Below, one piece after another: positions 11,142 through 20,535 of a stretch of DNA of 64,000 nucleotides. Every line of letters begins with the position of its first letter. The stretch's first letter is position 1. The notes beneath the pieces are model-generated. The model made no database searches, was not told the DNA's origin, and worked only from the letters and a program-made list of their open reading frames with translations. The translations under genes were made by a program, and so were the position numbers. Source of the stretch: Woronichinia naegeliana WA131 (GTDB taxonomy: Bacteria > Cyanobacteriota > Cyanobacteriia > Cyanobacteriales > Microcystaceae); contig CP073041.1 of NCBI GenBank assembly GCA_025370055.1, positions 5,364,272-5,428,271 on the forward strand, in the 5' to 3' direction.

Positions 11142-11291
11142 TACCTCGCACGGTGATAATTTGCGTTTTTTAGTTCAGCCCCCCTAGCCCCCCAAGTTTT
11201 GGGGGAACCATTCTCTATTTATCGGTTTCAAAGTCCCCCAGCATTGGGGGATTCAGGGGGCGAAAATCTCAATCCATGACCGTGCCAAGTA
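11142..11291. repeat. MITE M2, copy a (150 bp)
   Basis: A 150-bp repeat with ends TACCTCGCACGGT and ACCGTGCCAAGTA, flanked by TA on both sides. Its interior has two G/C-tract hairpins (ccccccaag/ttggggg-like). Copy b at 14363-14512 is the reverse complement and the same length. The TA target suggests movement by an IS630/Tc1-type transposase. Confidence 0.9.
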
Positions 11292-11305
11292 TATCGTAAT
11301 AAGTA

Positions 11306-12992
11306 GGGCTTGCTGAAAAAGTCAAAAAGCGAAAGAAATGTGGGTTAGGGAAGTATGGACTGAAAAAGCATAGATAACTTATCCTTATGGAAACAAATCA
11401 AAATACAGATTTTGTTTAATCTATTGTTCCTTTCTGTCTAAAAAGGTCAACACAAATCACTCCTCACAAAAGAGAGGAAAATTAACACCATTTTTCACAA
11501 GAAAAACGACTCTACAACTTTTTACTTTTTGTCTTCTGAAGTAGAGTAGAAAGATTCATTACCAAAAAGTTCATCGCAATTACCGTTTCCGAGGTCTCAG
11601 GTAGTTTGGCCATCACTCGACCAAGACTAAATTTCCTCTTTCCCTGTCCGAATTTACCCTCAATGGCATTACGCACTCTTTCATCTGAGCGTGCCTCTTT
11701 CTTTTTTTCTTTGCTCACCTCTTTCGGCGGTCTTCCCAATCGGGGACCACTCATTCTTATATCCCTTTCTTTACAATAAGCTCGATTCGCTTTTGTTCGA
11801 TAGATTTTATTCACATGAACCGATTCCGGATAACATCCTGTTTCCCTTTTATATTCTTCTATTCGCGCTTGTAAATCTCCCGATTCGTTGTAATTATCCC
11901 AACTTAATTTGTCTAAGAAGACAAAGCCATTCACATTACTTGCCGATATTTTAGCTCCAAACTCTACTGCTTTTCCCGCTTTTCCACGCACTATTGGACG
12001 CACGTGAGGTTGGCTTACACTCACAATTCTGTTTTCTACTTTATTTGTCTTTTTTTCATACATTTCTAACTGTTGCTCATACACTTTTCCTATCGTTACA
12101 AGCTCTTCTTGCTCTTTTTTCGTTAGTTTTTCTAACTTTGCTCCCTCTTCTATCATTTTTTCTATATGAGACAAGTTTCTTTTTATATATCCTAGTTGTT
12201 TTTTTGTTCCTTTTCTTCTTTCTTTTTTTGACACACGACGTTTTTTTGCTATGGCTAAGTACTCTTTTCTTGCCACTTCCCTATAAGTCCTCGGCTTTTC
12301 TTTCCTTTTCTCTTTTATTTCTTCATACAGCTTATCTATTATTTTTTCTGTTTTTTCTCTGGCATCATTCAATATTCCTATATCCGTTGGATATTTTATA
12401 TCTGCTGGTGTACAAGTCGCATCTAACAATAACTTTCCTTCATTTTCTTTTTTTTCTGACGCTACACCCGTCGCTTTTTTTCTATTTCTTTATTAATTTT
12501 ATTTATTAATTCCATTCCTATTTTTTTACGAAAATGAACCATCATTGACGCATTAAATGCTTCTTTGCTACTATAGCTTTCCATTCCTATAAAGTACTGT
12601 AAATAAGGGTTCTCTTTTATTTGTTCTACTGTTTCTCTGTCACTTTTTCCTGAAATTTCTTTGATAATTAATGCTCCTAATGCCATTCTAAATGATTTGG
12701 CTGGGGCTCCTTTTTTTTCTGTGAAGTTTTTTGCATATTCTTCCTCATATTCTTCCCAGGGAATCATTTTTGACATTTCTATCCAACGATTTTCTTCGTC
12801 TAACTGCCCGCCGAACAGATTTTTCAAGTTTTCTGGTGTTTCAATTGAGTACTGTTGCTTTCGGTACATCTGCTTTCTCTCTTCTTAATGCAATGGTTTT
12901 GAGGCATTCTACCCTATTTTCGTGCATTCTAGCGGTTCTTAATTCGCCTACTATTTTTCTCCGTAAAGGTTTCAGCTTTTTTCAGCAAGCCC
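11306..12992 (-). mobile_element. ISa, copy b (1687 bp, complete)
   Basis: The reference full-length copy. Ends GGGCTTGCTGAAAAAGTC and GACTTTTTC-like/CAGCAAGCCC, flanked by taagta (11300-11305 and 12993-12998). It is inserted in the 5' leader of IS630-3. Two reading frames join at an A7 tract near 12480. Confidence 0.95.
11512..12869 (-). CDS. ISa transposase, IS5-like, likely made by -1 frameshift
   Basis: The first frame (12869 to 12462, 135 aa) has a DUF772-like N-terminal domain (MYRKQQYSIETPENLKNLFG, then FRMALGALIIKEISGKSDRETVEQI). The second (in frame from about 12480 to 11512) carries the catalytic domain: DATCTPADIKYPTD with the first Asp, VHVNKIYRTKANRAYC with the second-Asp region, and NAIEGKFGQGKRKFSLGR with the Glu. 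The frames meet at A_AAA_AAG in codon phase (gaa aaa aag); a -1 slip reads on as ATGVASEKK into the second frame. Copy c has A8 and encodes the same fusion without slipping. IS5-like assignment is from motifs. Confidence 0.85.
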
Positions 12993-13081
12993 TAAGTAAC
13001 CATGCTCAAGACCTATATTGTCCGATTAAGTCAAGAAGAACGTCAGACCCTAAAAGATTTGGTATCCATCGGCAAAGGAGC

Positions 13082-14318
13082 CAGGGCAAACGCATCTTAT
13101 CCGAGTAAAACCTTAAGGAGATAGTCCTCGTCCCAACCAGCGCGTAGCCGTTTATTCTTGATACCAAGTTTCAGAGTATTTTCCTTTGTGAGCAAGTTAA
13201 GAGCGATATGGCGTAAGACGGCTAAATTCTCAGGAGCAAAATCCTTACGAATGCGACAAGCATCCTCGTTGAAGGCCAAGTCTAGAACCCAATGTAAAGA
13301 GTTTTCTATCAACCAATGACTACGAACAGATTGGGATAATTTTTGAGCATTACTCGGCAGGCTACTGATATAGTAGCGAGTCTCATACTCTGTTTTGTCT
13401 TTCAATCGTCTCTCCGCTTTAATCATACAGATGCTCGTCAACTTTGCCCATTTCTCCCCACCCAGCAAAAATTCTGTTTGTTCCATCGTCCAGCAACGGC
13501 GAATTTCAATCCGTCCATGTCCCTTGTCTATTGTTTGATGAAAATCATGCTTAATTCCCACAAAATTAACCGATTGAGCATGAGCAAATAATTGTTCAAC
13601 ATCCTCACATAAATTACCTTGATTGCCTTTCAATGCCAAAACATAATCTCCCCCTCGCCCTACTATCTGTTGGGCAATCTTTGTCTGAGTTCCCATGGCA
13701 TCAATCGTTACGATACAACCTTTGACCTCTAGCATTTTCAGGAGTTTAGGAATCGCCGTGATTTCATTCGATTTGCTTTCCACCTTGCACTGTCCTAGTA
13801 CTAGACGATTTGCTGTTGCCCATGCACTTACCATCTGAATTGCGCCCTTTCCGTTGGCATTGTCATAGGAGTGGCGAAGGGTTTTGCCGTCAATCGCTAT
13901 CACTTCTCCTTCACTTACCTCCGCTATACTTTTGACCCAATGCAGAAAACAGTCTTGAAATTGCTCTGGATTCAGACTAGCAAATACACGCGCAAACGTA
14001 TCGTCGGAGGGGATGCCATTCGGCAATTCCAAAATTTTTTTTAGCCATTGATGTTTAGCCTTGCCGAAACTTTCCATGGCTACCCAACCTTCTGCTCCAC
14101 AAATGACGGCTAAGATGGCAATCGTTAGAATATCAATGAGTTTATGCCGTTTTGTTCGTTCGATGCGAGGGTCATCTATTTCGGCAAAGTGTTCTACCAG
14201 TCTATATTTGGGTCGGAGTTTCATCGCTTTTGTTTTCTATGCACTTTCCCTTATTTTCCCTTATCCATCCCTCTATAATGTTCTTGTATCTGTATCATTT
14301 TTAGATGCGTTCGCCCTG
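13082..14318 (-). mobile_element. ISAs1-type element, complete (1237 bp)
   Basis: Ends CAGGGCAAACGCATCTTA and AAGATGCG-like ...TTCGCCCTG, with the 10-bp target duplication gcaaaggagc (13072-13081 and 14319-14328). It is inserted inside the coding start of IS630-3. Transposase intact. It is the reference for the remnants at 6058-6787 and 55440-58288. Confidence 0.95.
13097..14224 (-). CDS. ISAs1-family transposase
   Basis: A 375-residue transposase of the H-repeat-associated/ISAs1 type. The N-terminal domain begins [20 protein letters not shown] and contains [14 protein letters not shown]. Catalytic residues: Asp in [16 protein letters not shown] near residue 118, Asp in [16 protein letters not shown] near residue 189, and Glu in [20 protein letters not shown] near residue 318. 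All three DDE positions and the full length are present, so the enzyme is probably active and could also mobilise the M1 MITEs that share its ends. Confidence 0.93.
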   Translation of the reverse strand: MKLRPKYRLVEHFAEIDDPRIERTKRHKLIDILTIAILAVICGAEGWVAMESFGKAKHQWLKKILELPNGIPSDDTFARVFASLNPEQFQDCFLHWVKSIAEVSEGEVIAIDGKTLRHSYDNANGKGAIQMVSAWATANRLVLGQCKVESKSNEITAIPKLLKMLEVKGCIVTIDAMGTQTKIAQQIVGRGGDYVLALKGNQGNLCEDVEQLFAHAQSVNFVGIKHDFHQTIDKGHGRIEIRRCWTMEQTEFLLGGEKWAKLTSICMIKAERRLKDKTEYETRYYISSLPSNAQKLSQSVRSHWLIENSLHWVLDLAFNEDACRIRKDFAPENLAVLRHIALNLLTKENTLKLGIKNKRLRAGWDEDYLLKVLLG

Positions 14319-14362
14319 GCAAAGGAGCGGCTTACAAAATTAAGCACGCCAATATTCTGTTA

Positions 14363-14512
14363 TACTTGGCACGGTCATGGATTGAGATTTTCGCCCCCTG
14401 AATCCCCCAATGCTGGGGGACTTTGAAACCGATAAATAGAGAATGGTTCCCCCAAAACTTGGGGGGCTAGGGGGGCTGAACTAAAAAACGCAAATTATCA
14501 CCGTGCGAGGTA
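14363..14512. repeat. MITE M2, copy b (150 bp, inverted relative to copy a)
   Basis: Reverse complement of the M2 unit at 11142-11291, again 150 bp, flanked by TA (14361-14362 and 14513-14514). It is inserted within the IS630-3 coding sequence between codons for ILL and NIDV. Confidence 0.9.
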
Positions 14513-15554
14513 TAAACATTGATGTGAATGGACAAGGATGGACGGATGAGGAAGCTGCCGCCGCCTTTAGTTGTCACCGTAACACAGTCGCCAATCTCAG
14601 GGAGCGATTGGTCAATGAAGGTGTGGAGTCAGCATTAAGCCGCAAGCCCCGCAAAACGCCGCCTCGTCAACCGATTATTGATGGAGAGGTAGAAGCAAAA
14701 CTAATCGCCTTACGTTGTGGAGAACCGCCTGCTGGTCAAGCCCGTTGGACATTGAGGTTACTAGCCGACAAGGCGGTCGAGTTAGAAATTGTGCCAGCAA
14801 TTAGTCACGAAACCGTGCGTCAAGTGTTAAAAAAATGAACTAAAACCTCATCTGCGACAGATGTACGTGATTCCACCAGAAAAGAGTGCCGAATTTGTGT
14901 CTAACATGGAAGATGTTCTAGAAATTTATCACCGACCCTATGACCCCAATTGTCCAGTGATTTGCATGGATGAGCAACCTATACAATTGGTCAAAGAAAC
15001 CCGCCTTCCTCTACCAGCCAAACCTGGACAGCCAGAGGCGCATGATTACGAATATGAACGCAATGGAACAGCCAATATCTTTATGTTTACAGAACCCTTG
15101 TCTGGGTGGCGAAAGACAGTTGTCAGTGAACGTAGAACATCGGTTGACTGGGCAACAGAAATTAAGAATTTACTCGATAACGACTATGCTGATAACGACA
15201 AAGTCATTTTAGTATGTGATCAGCTAAATACTCACAAACTTGCCTCACTATATGAAGCATTTGAGCCTTCCACGGCTCGTCGTCTAGTCGAACGGTTGGA
15301 AATTCACCATACCCCAAAACATGGCAGTTGGCTTAATATTGCTGAAAACGAGCTGTCCGCAATGACTCGGCAATGCCTAGCTCGTCGAATTCCAGATCGG
15401 GAAACTTTAGAGCAAGAAACAACGGCTTGGTACACTCAGCGCAATCATTCCCAAAAGTCGGTAGATTGGCAATTCACGACGGCTGAGGCTCGTATCCGTC
15501 TCAAGCGTCTTTATCCACAAATAGAAAATTGACAGACCACTAGGCTAATTTTTC

Positions 15555-16130
15555 ATGATCACCCTCGATCTTCGCCCTAACTTACAACTAACGGATCAAG
15601 CCTTTGATCAACTTTGTCGCAGTAACCCTGATTTGCAACTGGAACGAACCGCTCAAGGAGAATTAATTGCAATGGCCCCTTCTGGTAGTGAAACGGGATA
15701 TTACAACGCGGATATTAGTGGTCAACTATGGCAATGGAATCGAAAACGACAAGGGGGGATAACCTTTGATTCTTCAGCCGGATTTACGCTACCGAATGGC
15801 GCGATTCGTTCACCTGATGCAGCTTGGATTGAAAAATCTCGTTGGCAAGCGATTCCTCCTCAACAACGTCGTAAATTTGCACCCATTTGTCCTGATTTTG
15901 TGATTGAGTTAAAATCGCCTAGTGATGATTTGTCGATATTACAAGCAAAGTTAACGGAGTATATAGAGAATGAAGCCAGATTAGGTTGGTTAATTGATCC
16001 TGAAAATCGTCAAGTTTTTTGTTATCGTCCCCAACAGTTACCCGAATTGTTCAATAATCCCCGTCATTTGTCGGGAGAAGATGTTTTGTTGGAATTTGTG
16101 TTAGATTTGCTGGTGGTTTGGGGAGATTGA
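15555..16130 (+). CDS. Uma2-family endonuclease, copy 1
   Basis: A 191-residue protein of the Uma2 (DUF820) family, a PD-(D/E)XK-fold group hugely expanded in cyanobacteria. Visible motifs: GSETGYYNADISGQLWQW, FDSSAGFTLPNGAIRSPDAAWI (the conserved P-D-x-x-W block) and CPDFVIELKSPSDDLSILQAKL, where E-x-K is the catalytic pair. The length is normal. The biological role is not established for most members. A second, closely similar gene follows about 130 bp downstream. IS630-3 ends 12 bp before the start codon and may have separated the gene from its promoter. Confidence 0.88.
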   Translation: MITLDLRPNLQLTDQAFDQLCRSNPDLQLERTAQGELIAMAPSGSETGYYNADISGQLWQWNRKRQGGITFDSSAGFTLPNGAIRSPDAAWIEKSRWQAIPPQQRRKFAPICPDFVIELKSPSDDLSILQAKLTEYIENEARLGWLIDPENRQVFCYRPQQLPELFNNPRHLSGEDVLLEFVLDLLVVWGD

Positions 16131-16259
16131 TAGTGTTCTGAATCTGTAGATAGATAGCTCTCTAACGGGCAAACTGACTAGGATTTAGAAAATCGATCCA
16201 CAGATTTATAAATCACCGCACAAGTGTCTCTTTTACCTCATCCTCAAGGCTAATTTTTC

Positions 16260-16835
16260 ATGATCACCCTCGATCTTCGCCCTAATTTACAACTAACGGA
16301 TCAAGCCTTTGATCAACTTTGTCGCAGTAACCCTGATTTGCAACTGGAACGCAATGCTCAAGGAGAATTAATCGCTATGGCCCCTTCTGGTAGTGAAACT
16401 GGTCGTCAAAATTTGGGGCTGGGTGCTCAACTTTGGATTTGGAACCAGGCAACTCGACGAGGTGAAGCTTTTGATTCTTCAGCCGGATTTACGTTACCGA
16501 ATGGCGCGATTCGTTCACCTGATGCAGCTTGGATTGAAATATCTCGTTGGCAAGCAATTCCTCCTCAACAACGTCGTAAATTTGCACCTATTTGTCCTGA
16601 TTTTGTGATTGAGTTAAAATCGCCTAGTGATGATTTGTCGATATTACAAGCAAAATTAACAGAGTATATAGAGAATGGGGCCAGATTAGGTTGGTTAATT
16701 GATCCTGAAAATCGTCAAGTTTTTTGCTATCGTCCCCAACAGTTACCAGAATTGTTTAATAATCCCCGTTATTTGTCGGGAGAAGATGTTTTGTTGGAAT
16801 TTGTGTTGGATTTGTGGGTGGTTTGGGGAGATTAA
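16260..16835 (+). CDS. Uma2-family endonuclease, copy 2
   Basis: A 191-residue paralogue of the preceding gene, nearly identical except at residues about 48-65, where it reads GRQNLGLGAQLWIWNQATRR instead of the copy-1 version. The P-D-x-x-W block and the VIELKSPSDD catalytic motif are intact. The leader directly upstream (16216-16259) is the same as the sequence now split around IS630-3 upstream of copy 1, showing a tandem duplication of gene plus leader. Function is unknown beyond family membership. Confidence 0.88.
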   Translation: MITLDLRPNLQLTDQAFDQLCRSNPDLQLERNAQGELIAMAPSGSETGRQNLGLGAQLWIWNQATRRGEAFDSSAGFTLPNGAIRSPDAAWIEISRWQAIPPQQRRKFAPICPDFVIELKSPSDDLSILQAKLTEYIENGARLGWLIDPENRQVFCYRPQQLPELFNNPRYLSGEDVLLEFVLDLWVVWGD

Positions 16836-16927
16836 TACCAAAGATTTTTTGCTGAGTATTTAGCTTATTATTTCGGACTTTCCGAACAACTTAAGCATTT
16901 TTTTATCCTGATTTTGGCTGTTTTGAT

Positions 16928-18553
16928 ATGTTGCGATTAACTGAAATTAAGCTGCCCCTTGACCATCCCGAAGATGCGGTCACAAAGTGTGCCTACGGCA
17001 TCGCTGTGGCTATCCTCAAGAAATTACAGATCGCCCCAGAGGAATTAATTCGCTACACCATTTTCAAACGCAGTCATGATGCCCGTAAAAAAGGCGCAAT
17101 TGCTTTGGTTTACATTGTGGACGTGGAAACGACCCAGGATCAAGCCCTTCTCAAACGTTTCCAAAAAGACCCTCATGTGATGCCTACCCCTGACATGAGT
17201 TACCATTTTGTCACCCAGGCTCCCCCGAATTTAAGCCAACGTCCGATCATCATTGGGACTGGCCCCTGTGGGATGTTTGCTGGCTTGTTGCTGGCTCAAA
17301 TGGGTTTTTGTCCTTTGATCCTAGAACGAGGTAAACCTGTCCGCGATCGCACGGCTGATACCTTTGCCTTTTGGAAGGGAAAAGAAACCTTAAACCCAGA
17401 ATCCAACGCCCAATTTGGGGAAGGCGGGGCGGGAACCTTTTCTGATGGCAAACTCTACAGTCAAGTCCGAGATTCCAACCATTACGGGCGCAAAGTATTG
17501 AATGAATTGGTTAACGCTGGGGCTTCCCCTGAAATTCTCTACATTAATAAACCTCACATTGGTACTTTTAAGTTAGTGGGTATTGTCCAAAGTTTACGCG
17601 CTCGCATTGAAGCCCTAGGGGGGGAAATCCGTTTTCAAAGTCGTGTCACTGATATTCAGATCGAAAAAGGACAAGTACAGGGTGTGACCCTAGCCGGTGG
17701 GGAAATGATCGCCAGTCATCATGTTGTTTTGGCGATCGGCCATAGTGCACGGGATACCTTCCAAATGTTATTTGAGCGGGGCGTTTACATCGAACCCAAA
17801 CCCTTTTCCATCGGTTTTCGCATTGAACATCCCCAACCCCTGATTGATCGCTGTCGTTTTGGAGAACAAGCCGGTCATAAATTGTTAGGAGCCGCCGACT
17901 ATAAGCTGGTTCATCACTGTCAGAATGGCCGTTCTGTCTATAGTTTTTGTATGTGTCCTGGGGGGTTAGTAGTGGCTGCGACCTCAGAACTGGGAAGGGT
18001 TGTCACCAACGGTATGAGCCAATATTCTCGCAATGAACGCAATGCCAATAGTGGGATCGTAGTGGGCATTACTCCCGAAGATTATCCAGGGCATCCTTTG
18101 GCTGGGGTGGATTTGCAACGTCGTTTAGAATCCCAGGCTTTTGAGCTAGGCGGCCGCAATTATGACGCACCAGGGCAACGGGTGGGGGATTTTCTGGCCA
18201 ATCGTCCTTCTCAAAATTTGGGGACGGTACATCCTTCCTATACTCCGGGTGTGCATCTTACTGACTTAAGTACAAGCTTGCCAGACTATGCGATCGCGGC
18301 AATTCGTGAAGCTTTACCAGCCTTTGATAAACAGATTAAGGGGTTTGCCATGCCCGATGCCATGCTGACGGGGGTAGAAACGCGCACTTCTTCTCCTATT
18401 CGTATTAAACGCGATGAAAGTTATCAAAGTATTAATACTGAAGGGCTTTATCCGGCGGGGGAAGGGGCCGGTTATGCAGGCGGTATTCTTTCTGCGGGGA
18501 TTGATGGGATTAAAGTTGCCGAGGCTGTTGCTTTAAATATGGCGCGATTATGA
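16928..18553 (+). CDS. FAD-dependent dehydrogenase (COG2509-like)
   Basis: A 541-residue flavoprotein. An N-terminal domain of about 95 residues (with FKRSHDARKKGAIALVYIVD) precedes the Rossmann FAD fold, PIIIGTGPCGMFAGLLLAQMG (GxGPxG) near residue 107 followed by LERG. NAQFGEGGAGTFSDGKL near residue 161 and the C-terminal GLYPAGEGAGYAGGILSAGIDG FAD-contact block are typical of the uncharacterised FAD-dependent dehydrogenase group. The substrate is unknown. Length and all motifs look intact. It stands alone between the Uma2 pair and the toxin-antitoxin genes. Confidence 0.88.
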   Translation: MLRLTEIKLPLDHPEDAVTKCAYGIAVAILKKLQIAPEELIRYTIFKRSHDARKKGAIALVYIVDVETTQDQALLKRFQKDPHVMPTPDMSYHFVTQAPPNLSQRPIIIGTGPCGMFAGLLLAQMGFCPLILERGKPVRDRTADTFAFWKGKETLNPESNAQFGEGGAGTFSDGKLYSQVRDSNHYGRKVLNELVNAGASPEILYINKPHIGTFKLVGIVQSLRARIEALGGEIRFQSRVTDIQIEKGQVQGVTLAGGEMIASHHVVLAIGHSARDTFQMLFERGVYIEPKPFSIGFRIEHPQPLIDRCRFGEQAGHKLLGAADYKLVHHCQNGRSVYSFCMCPGGLVVAATSELGRVVTNGMSQYSRNERNANSGIVVGITPEDYPGHPLAGVDLQRRLESQAFELGGRNYDAPGQRVGDFLANRPSQNLGTVHPSYTPGVHLTDLSTSLPDYAIAAIREALPAFDKQIKGFAMPDAMLTGVETRTSSPIRIKRDESYQSINTEGLYPAGEGAGYAGGILSAGIDGIKVAEAVALNMARL

Positions 18554-18683
18554 GGTGATGATCCTGCGATCGCCGATCTGTAGGTTGAATTAACAAAAGA
18601 AAAACAAGCATTATTAACCAATATAAACCTTTAGATTAGATGATAAAATCGAGGACTAAAGCCTAGCGACAAGTATTAATTAA

Positions 18684-19149
<466 letters not shown>

Positions 19150-19310
19150 TGCGATCGTCAATCTGTAGGTTGGTTTAGCGAAAGAAAAAAGTATTATTTA
19201 TCAATATAAACCTTTAGATTAGATGATAAGATTGAGGATTAAAGCCTAGCGATAAGTATCAATTAAATGCAGTTTGAATGGCATTCAAACAAAGCAGATT
19301 GGCTATCCAC
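19150..19310 (+). repeat. Duplicated brnTA leader plus truncated brnT start
   Basis: This stretch repeats 18566-18720, including tataaacctttagattagat and the atgcagtttgaatgg start of brnT, with scattered substitutions. After about 14 codons (MQFEWHSNKADW) the similarity stops and the frame ends soon after. It is the scar of a tandem toxin-antitoxin duplication; the second copy encodes no toxin but may retain a promoter and operator. Confidence 0.85.
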
Positions 19311-19358
19311 TATTGTGTGTGATAACTCAGGCTTATGGATTCATGGAATCCTTACATA

Positions 19359-19568
19359 GGGCTTGCTGAATAAGGATAAAATCCTTGCTAGACAATACTT
19401 TCAGGCATTTTACAAACGATTAGATGCAAGGTTATGGCATTTGGAGGCTCAAAATCCATGCACTTTGCTGGAAAAATGTGGGGTAAAACTGGAAGCTGAT
19501 CTCTGAAGTCACCATTTTTCGCGCCCTGTGGCATCTAGGTTCGTTTTGTTGACTTTTTCAGCAAGCCC
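19359..19568. repeat. MITE M3, copy b (210 bp)
   Basis: Perfect ISa-type ends GGGCTTGCTGAA and TTCAGCAAGCCC with a tacata duplication (19353-19358 and 19569-19574). Its length equals copy a. It contains the shared core, in inverse orientation, around 19500-19540. Confidence 0.9.
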
Positions 19569-19649
19569 TACATAGCAAGTTTTTTACCCTTATCATTTGT
19601 GGATTAGTAACTCTTATGAGCCCATTTTCCACACAGTCAAGGGAAGAGC

Positions 19650-19776
19650 CAGGGCGAACGCATCTTATTTTTGAAAGGTAGGCTGGATAAGGGTTTCCGA
19701 GAGCATGATTGATTTTTTATGAAACGCTGAAAGTCTTATCAGATAAGGAGTCTAGAATTTAGATGCGTTTGCCCTG
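19650..19776. repeat. MITE M1, copy b (127 bp)
   Basis: Starts CAGGGCGAACGCATCTTA, ends ATGCGTTTGCCCTG, flanked by the 10-bp repeat agggaagagc (19640-19649 and 19777-19786). Same length and nearly the same sequence as copies a and c. Confidence 0.92.
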
Positions 19777-19851
19777 AGGGAAGAGCCAGAATTGTTGACA
19801 AGGAATCAATTAAACCCATGTTTTCATGATTATTTCGTCCAATTTTATATA

Positions 19852-20065
19852 GGGTCTGCTGAAAAAGTCAACAAAACGAACCTAGATGCCACAGGACGCG
19901 AAAAATGGTGACTTCAGAGAGTTGTTTCCAATTTCAACCCCCAGTTTTCCAACGACGTGCATGGGCTTTGAGCCTCCAAAGTCCATAACCTTGCACCTAA
20001 TCGTTTTTAAAATGCTTGAAAGCATTATCCGGCAAGGTGTTATCAAGCTCAAAGCAACAAATATA
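19852..20065. repeat. MITE M3, copy c (degenerate)
   Basis: Left end GGGTCTGCTGAAAAAGTC after tatata, followed by the shared core cctagatgccacaggacgcg. The right end is decayed and no target copy is visible, so the right boundary is approximate. Confidence 0.6.
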
Positions 20066-20109
20066 CGGGGAATTTCGAGGCTTATAGCCCGCCATCAGAA
20101 TTTGATAGG

Positions 20110-20365
20110 CAATACCGGAATTAGAGCCACCACTTCCTGCCAAGGCAAACGCATCTAAATTCTAGACTCCTTATCTGATAAGACTTTCAGCGTTTCATAA
20201 AAAATCAATCATGCTCTCGGAAACCCTTATCCAGCCTACCTTTCAAAAATAAGATGCGTTCGCCCTGCACTTCCTGCCGACATTCCGCAGGTTGCCGCCA
20301 CCTATGCGGCAATAAATTTAAACTACTCTATTCATGGTGCATTAAAACAAATTAACGCCATGTAG
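20110..20365 (+). pseudogene. C-terminal remnant of an unidentified gene, split by M1c
   Basis: When M1c and one target copy are removed, an open frame reads AIPELEPPLPADIPQVAATY then AAINLNYSIHGALKQINAM and a stop at 20363. Upstream is a stop codon and MITE sequence, so only a tail survives. I do not recognise the family. The restored frame across the MITE suggests it was coding when M1c inserted. Confidence 0.3.
20141..20267. repeat. MITE M1, copy c (127 bp, inverted)
   Basis: Reverse orientation relative to copies a and b. Ends CAAGGCAAACGCATC and GATGCGTTCGCCCTG, flanked by the 10-bp repeat cacttcctgc (20131-20140 and 20268-20277). Confidence 0.92.
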
Positions 20366-20461
20366 AAAGAGCATCTATTTGTATTTATACGCTATCTGTA
20401 GCGTTTGCGGAATGTGGGTTCCTGCCACAAATTCAGCAATAATTGCACCGATGAGTTAAGC

Positions 20462-20483
20462 AAAAAACCCGCCGAAGCGGGCC
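20462..20483 (-). terminator. Rho-independent terminator of the rbc operon
   Basis: On the minus strand this reads CCCGCTTCGGCGGG followed by six T residues: a perfect 5-bp GC stem with a TTCG tetraloop. It lies about 55 bp after the rbcS stop codon, correctly placed to end rbcL-rbcX-rbcS transcripts. Confidence 0.9.
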
Positions 20484-20535
20484 TTACACATCAGTTCACT
20501 GAAACGGTTTAAACGAGATTATTTAAACACAAATC

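Larger units (their letters stand above)
13002..15532 (+). pseudogene. IS630-3 transposase, split by insertions and frameshifted
   Basis: Start codon 13002 gives MLKTYIVRLSQEERQTLKDL, continuing across the ISAs1 insertion (13082-14328) as GAAYKIKHANILL and across M2b (14363-14514) into NIDVNGQGWTDEEAAAAFSC. Next is a helix-turn-helix region and a stop at 14836 after an A7 tract. A +1 shift there restores NELKPHLRQMYVIPPEKSAEF and the catalytic domain: VICMDEQPIQ (first Asp), KVILVCDQLNTH (second Asp) and HGSWLNIAENELS (Glu). The shift needed is +1, not -1, so it may be a mutation rather than programmed. Dead as it stands. Confidence 0.85.
11071..15542 (+). mobile_element. IS630-3, carrying four nested insertions
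   Basis: Ends TAGTGGTCTGTCAA and TTGACAGACCACTA with terminal TA, typical of the IS630/Tc1-mariner superfamily. Inside are M2a (11142-11291), ISa-b (11306-12992), an ISAs1 element (13082-14318) and M2b (14363-14512). Each has its own clean target duplication (TA, taagta, a 10-mer, TA). Removing them regenerates a continuous 5' leader and transposase N-terminus. The element sits just upstream of the first Uma2 gene. Confidence 0.9.

Noticed and set aside
9934-12509. Plus-strand ORFs coding Phe/Leu-rich, membrane-like proteins (for example 11994-12509)
   Set aside because: They are antisense to the A-rich ISa transposase; the hydrophobic look is a mirror of Lys/Glu-rich coding on the other strand, and they recur only where ISa recurs.
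11142-14512. M2a/M2b as ends of a composite transposon
   Set aside because: Each copy has its own TA duplication and the intervening IS630-3 sequence is continuous after excision, so they inserted independently.
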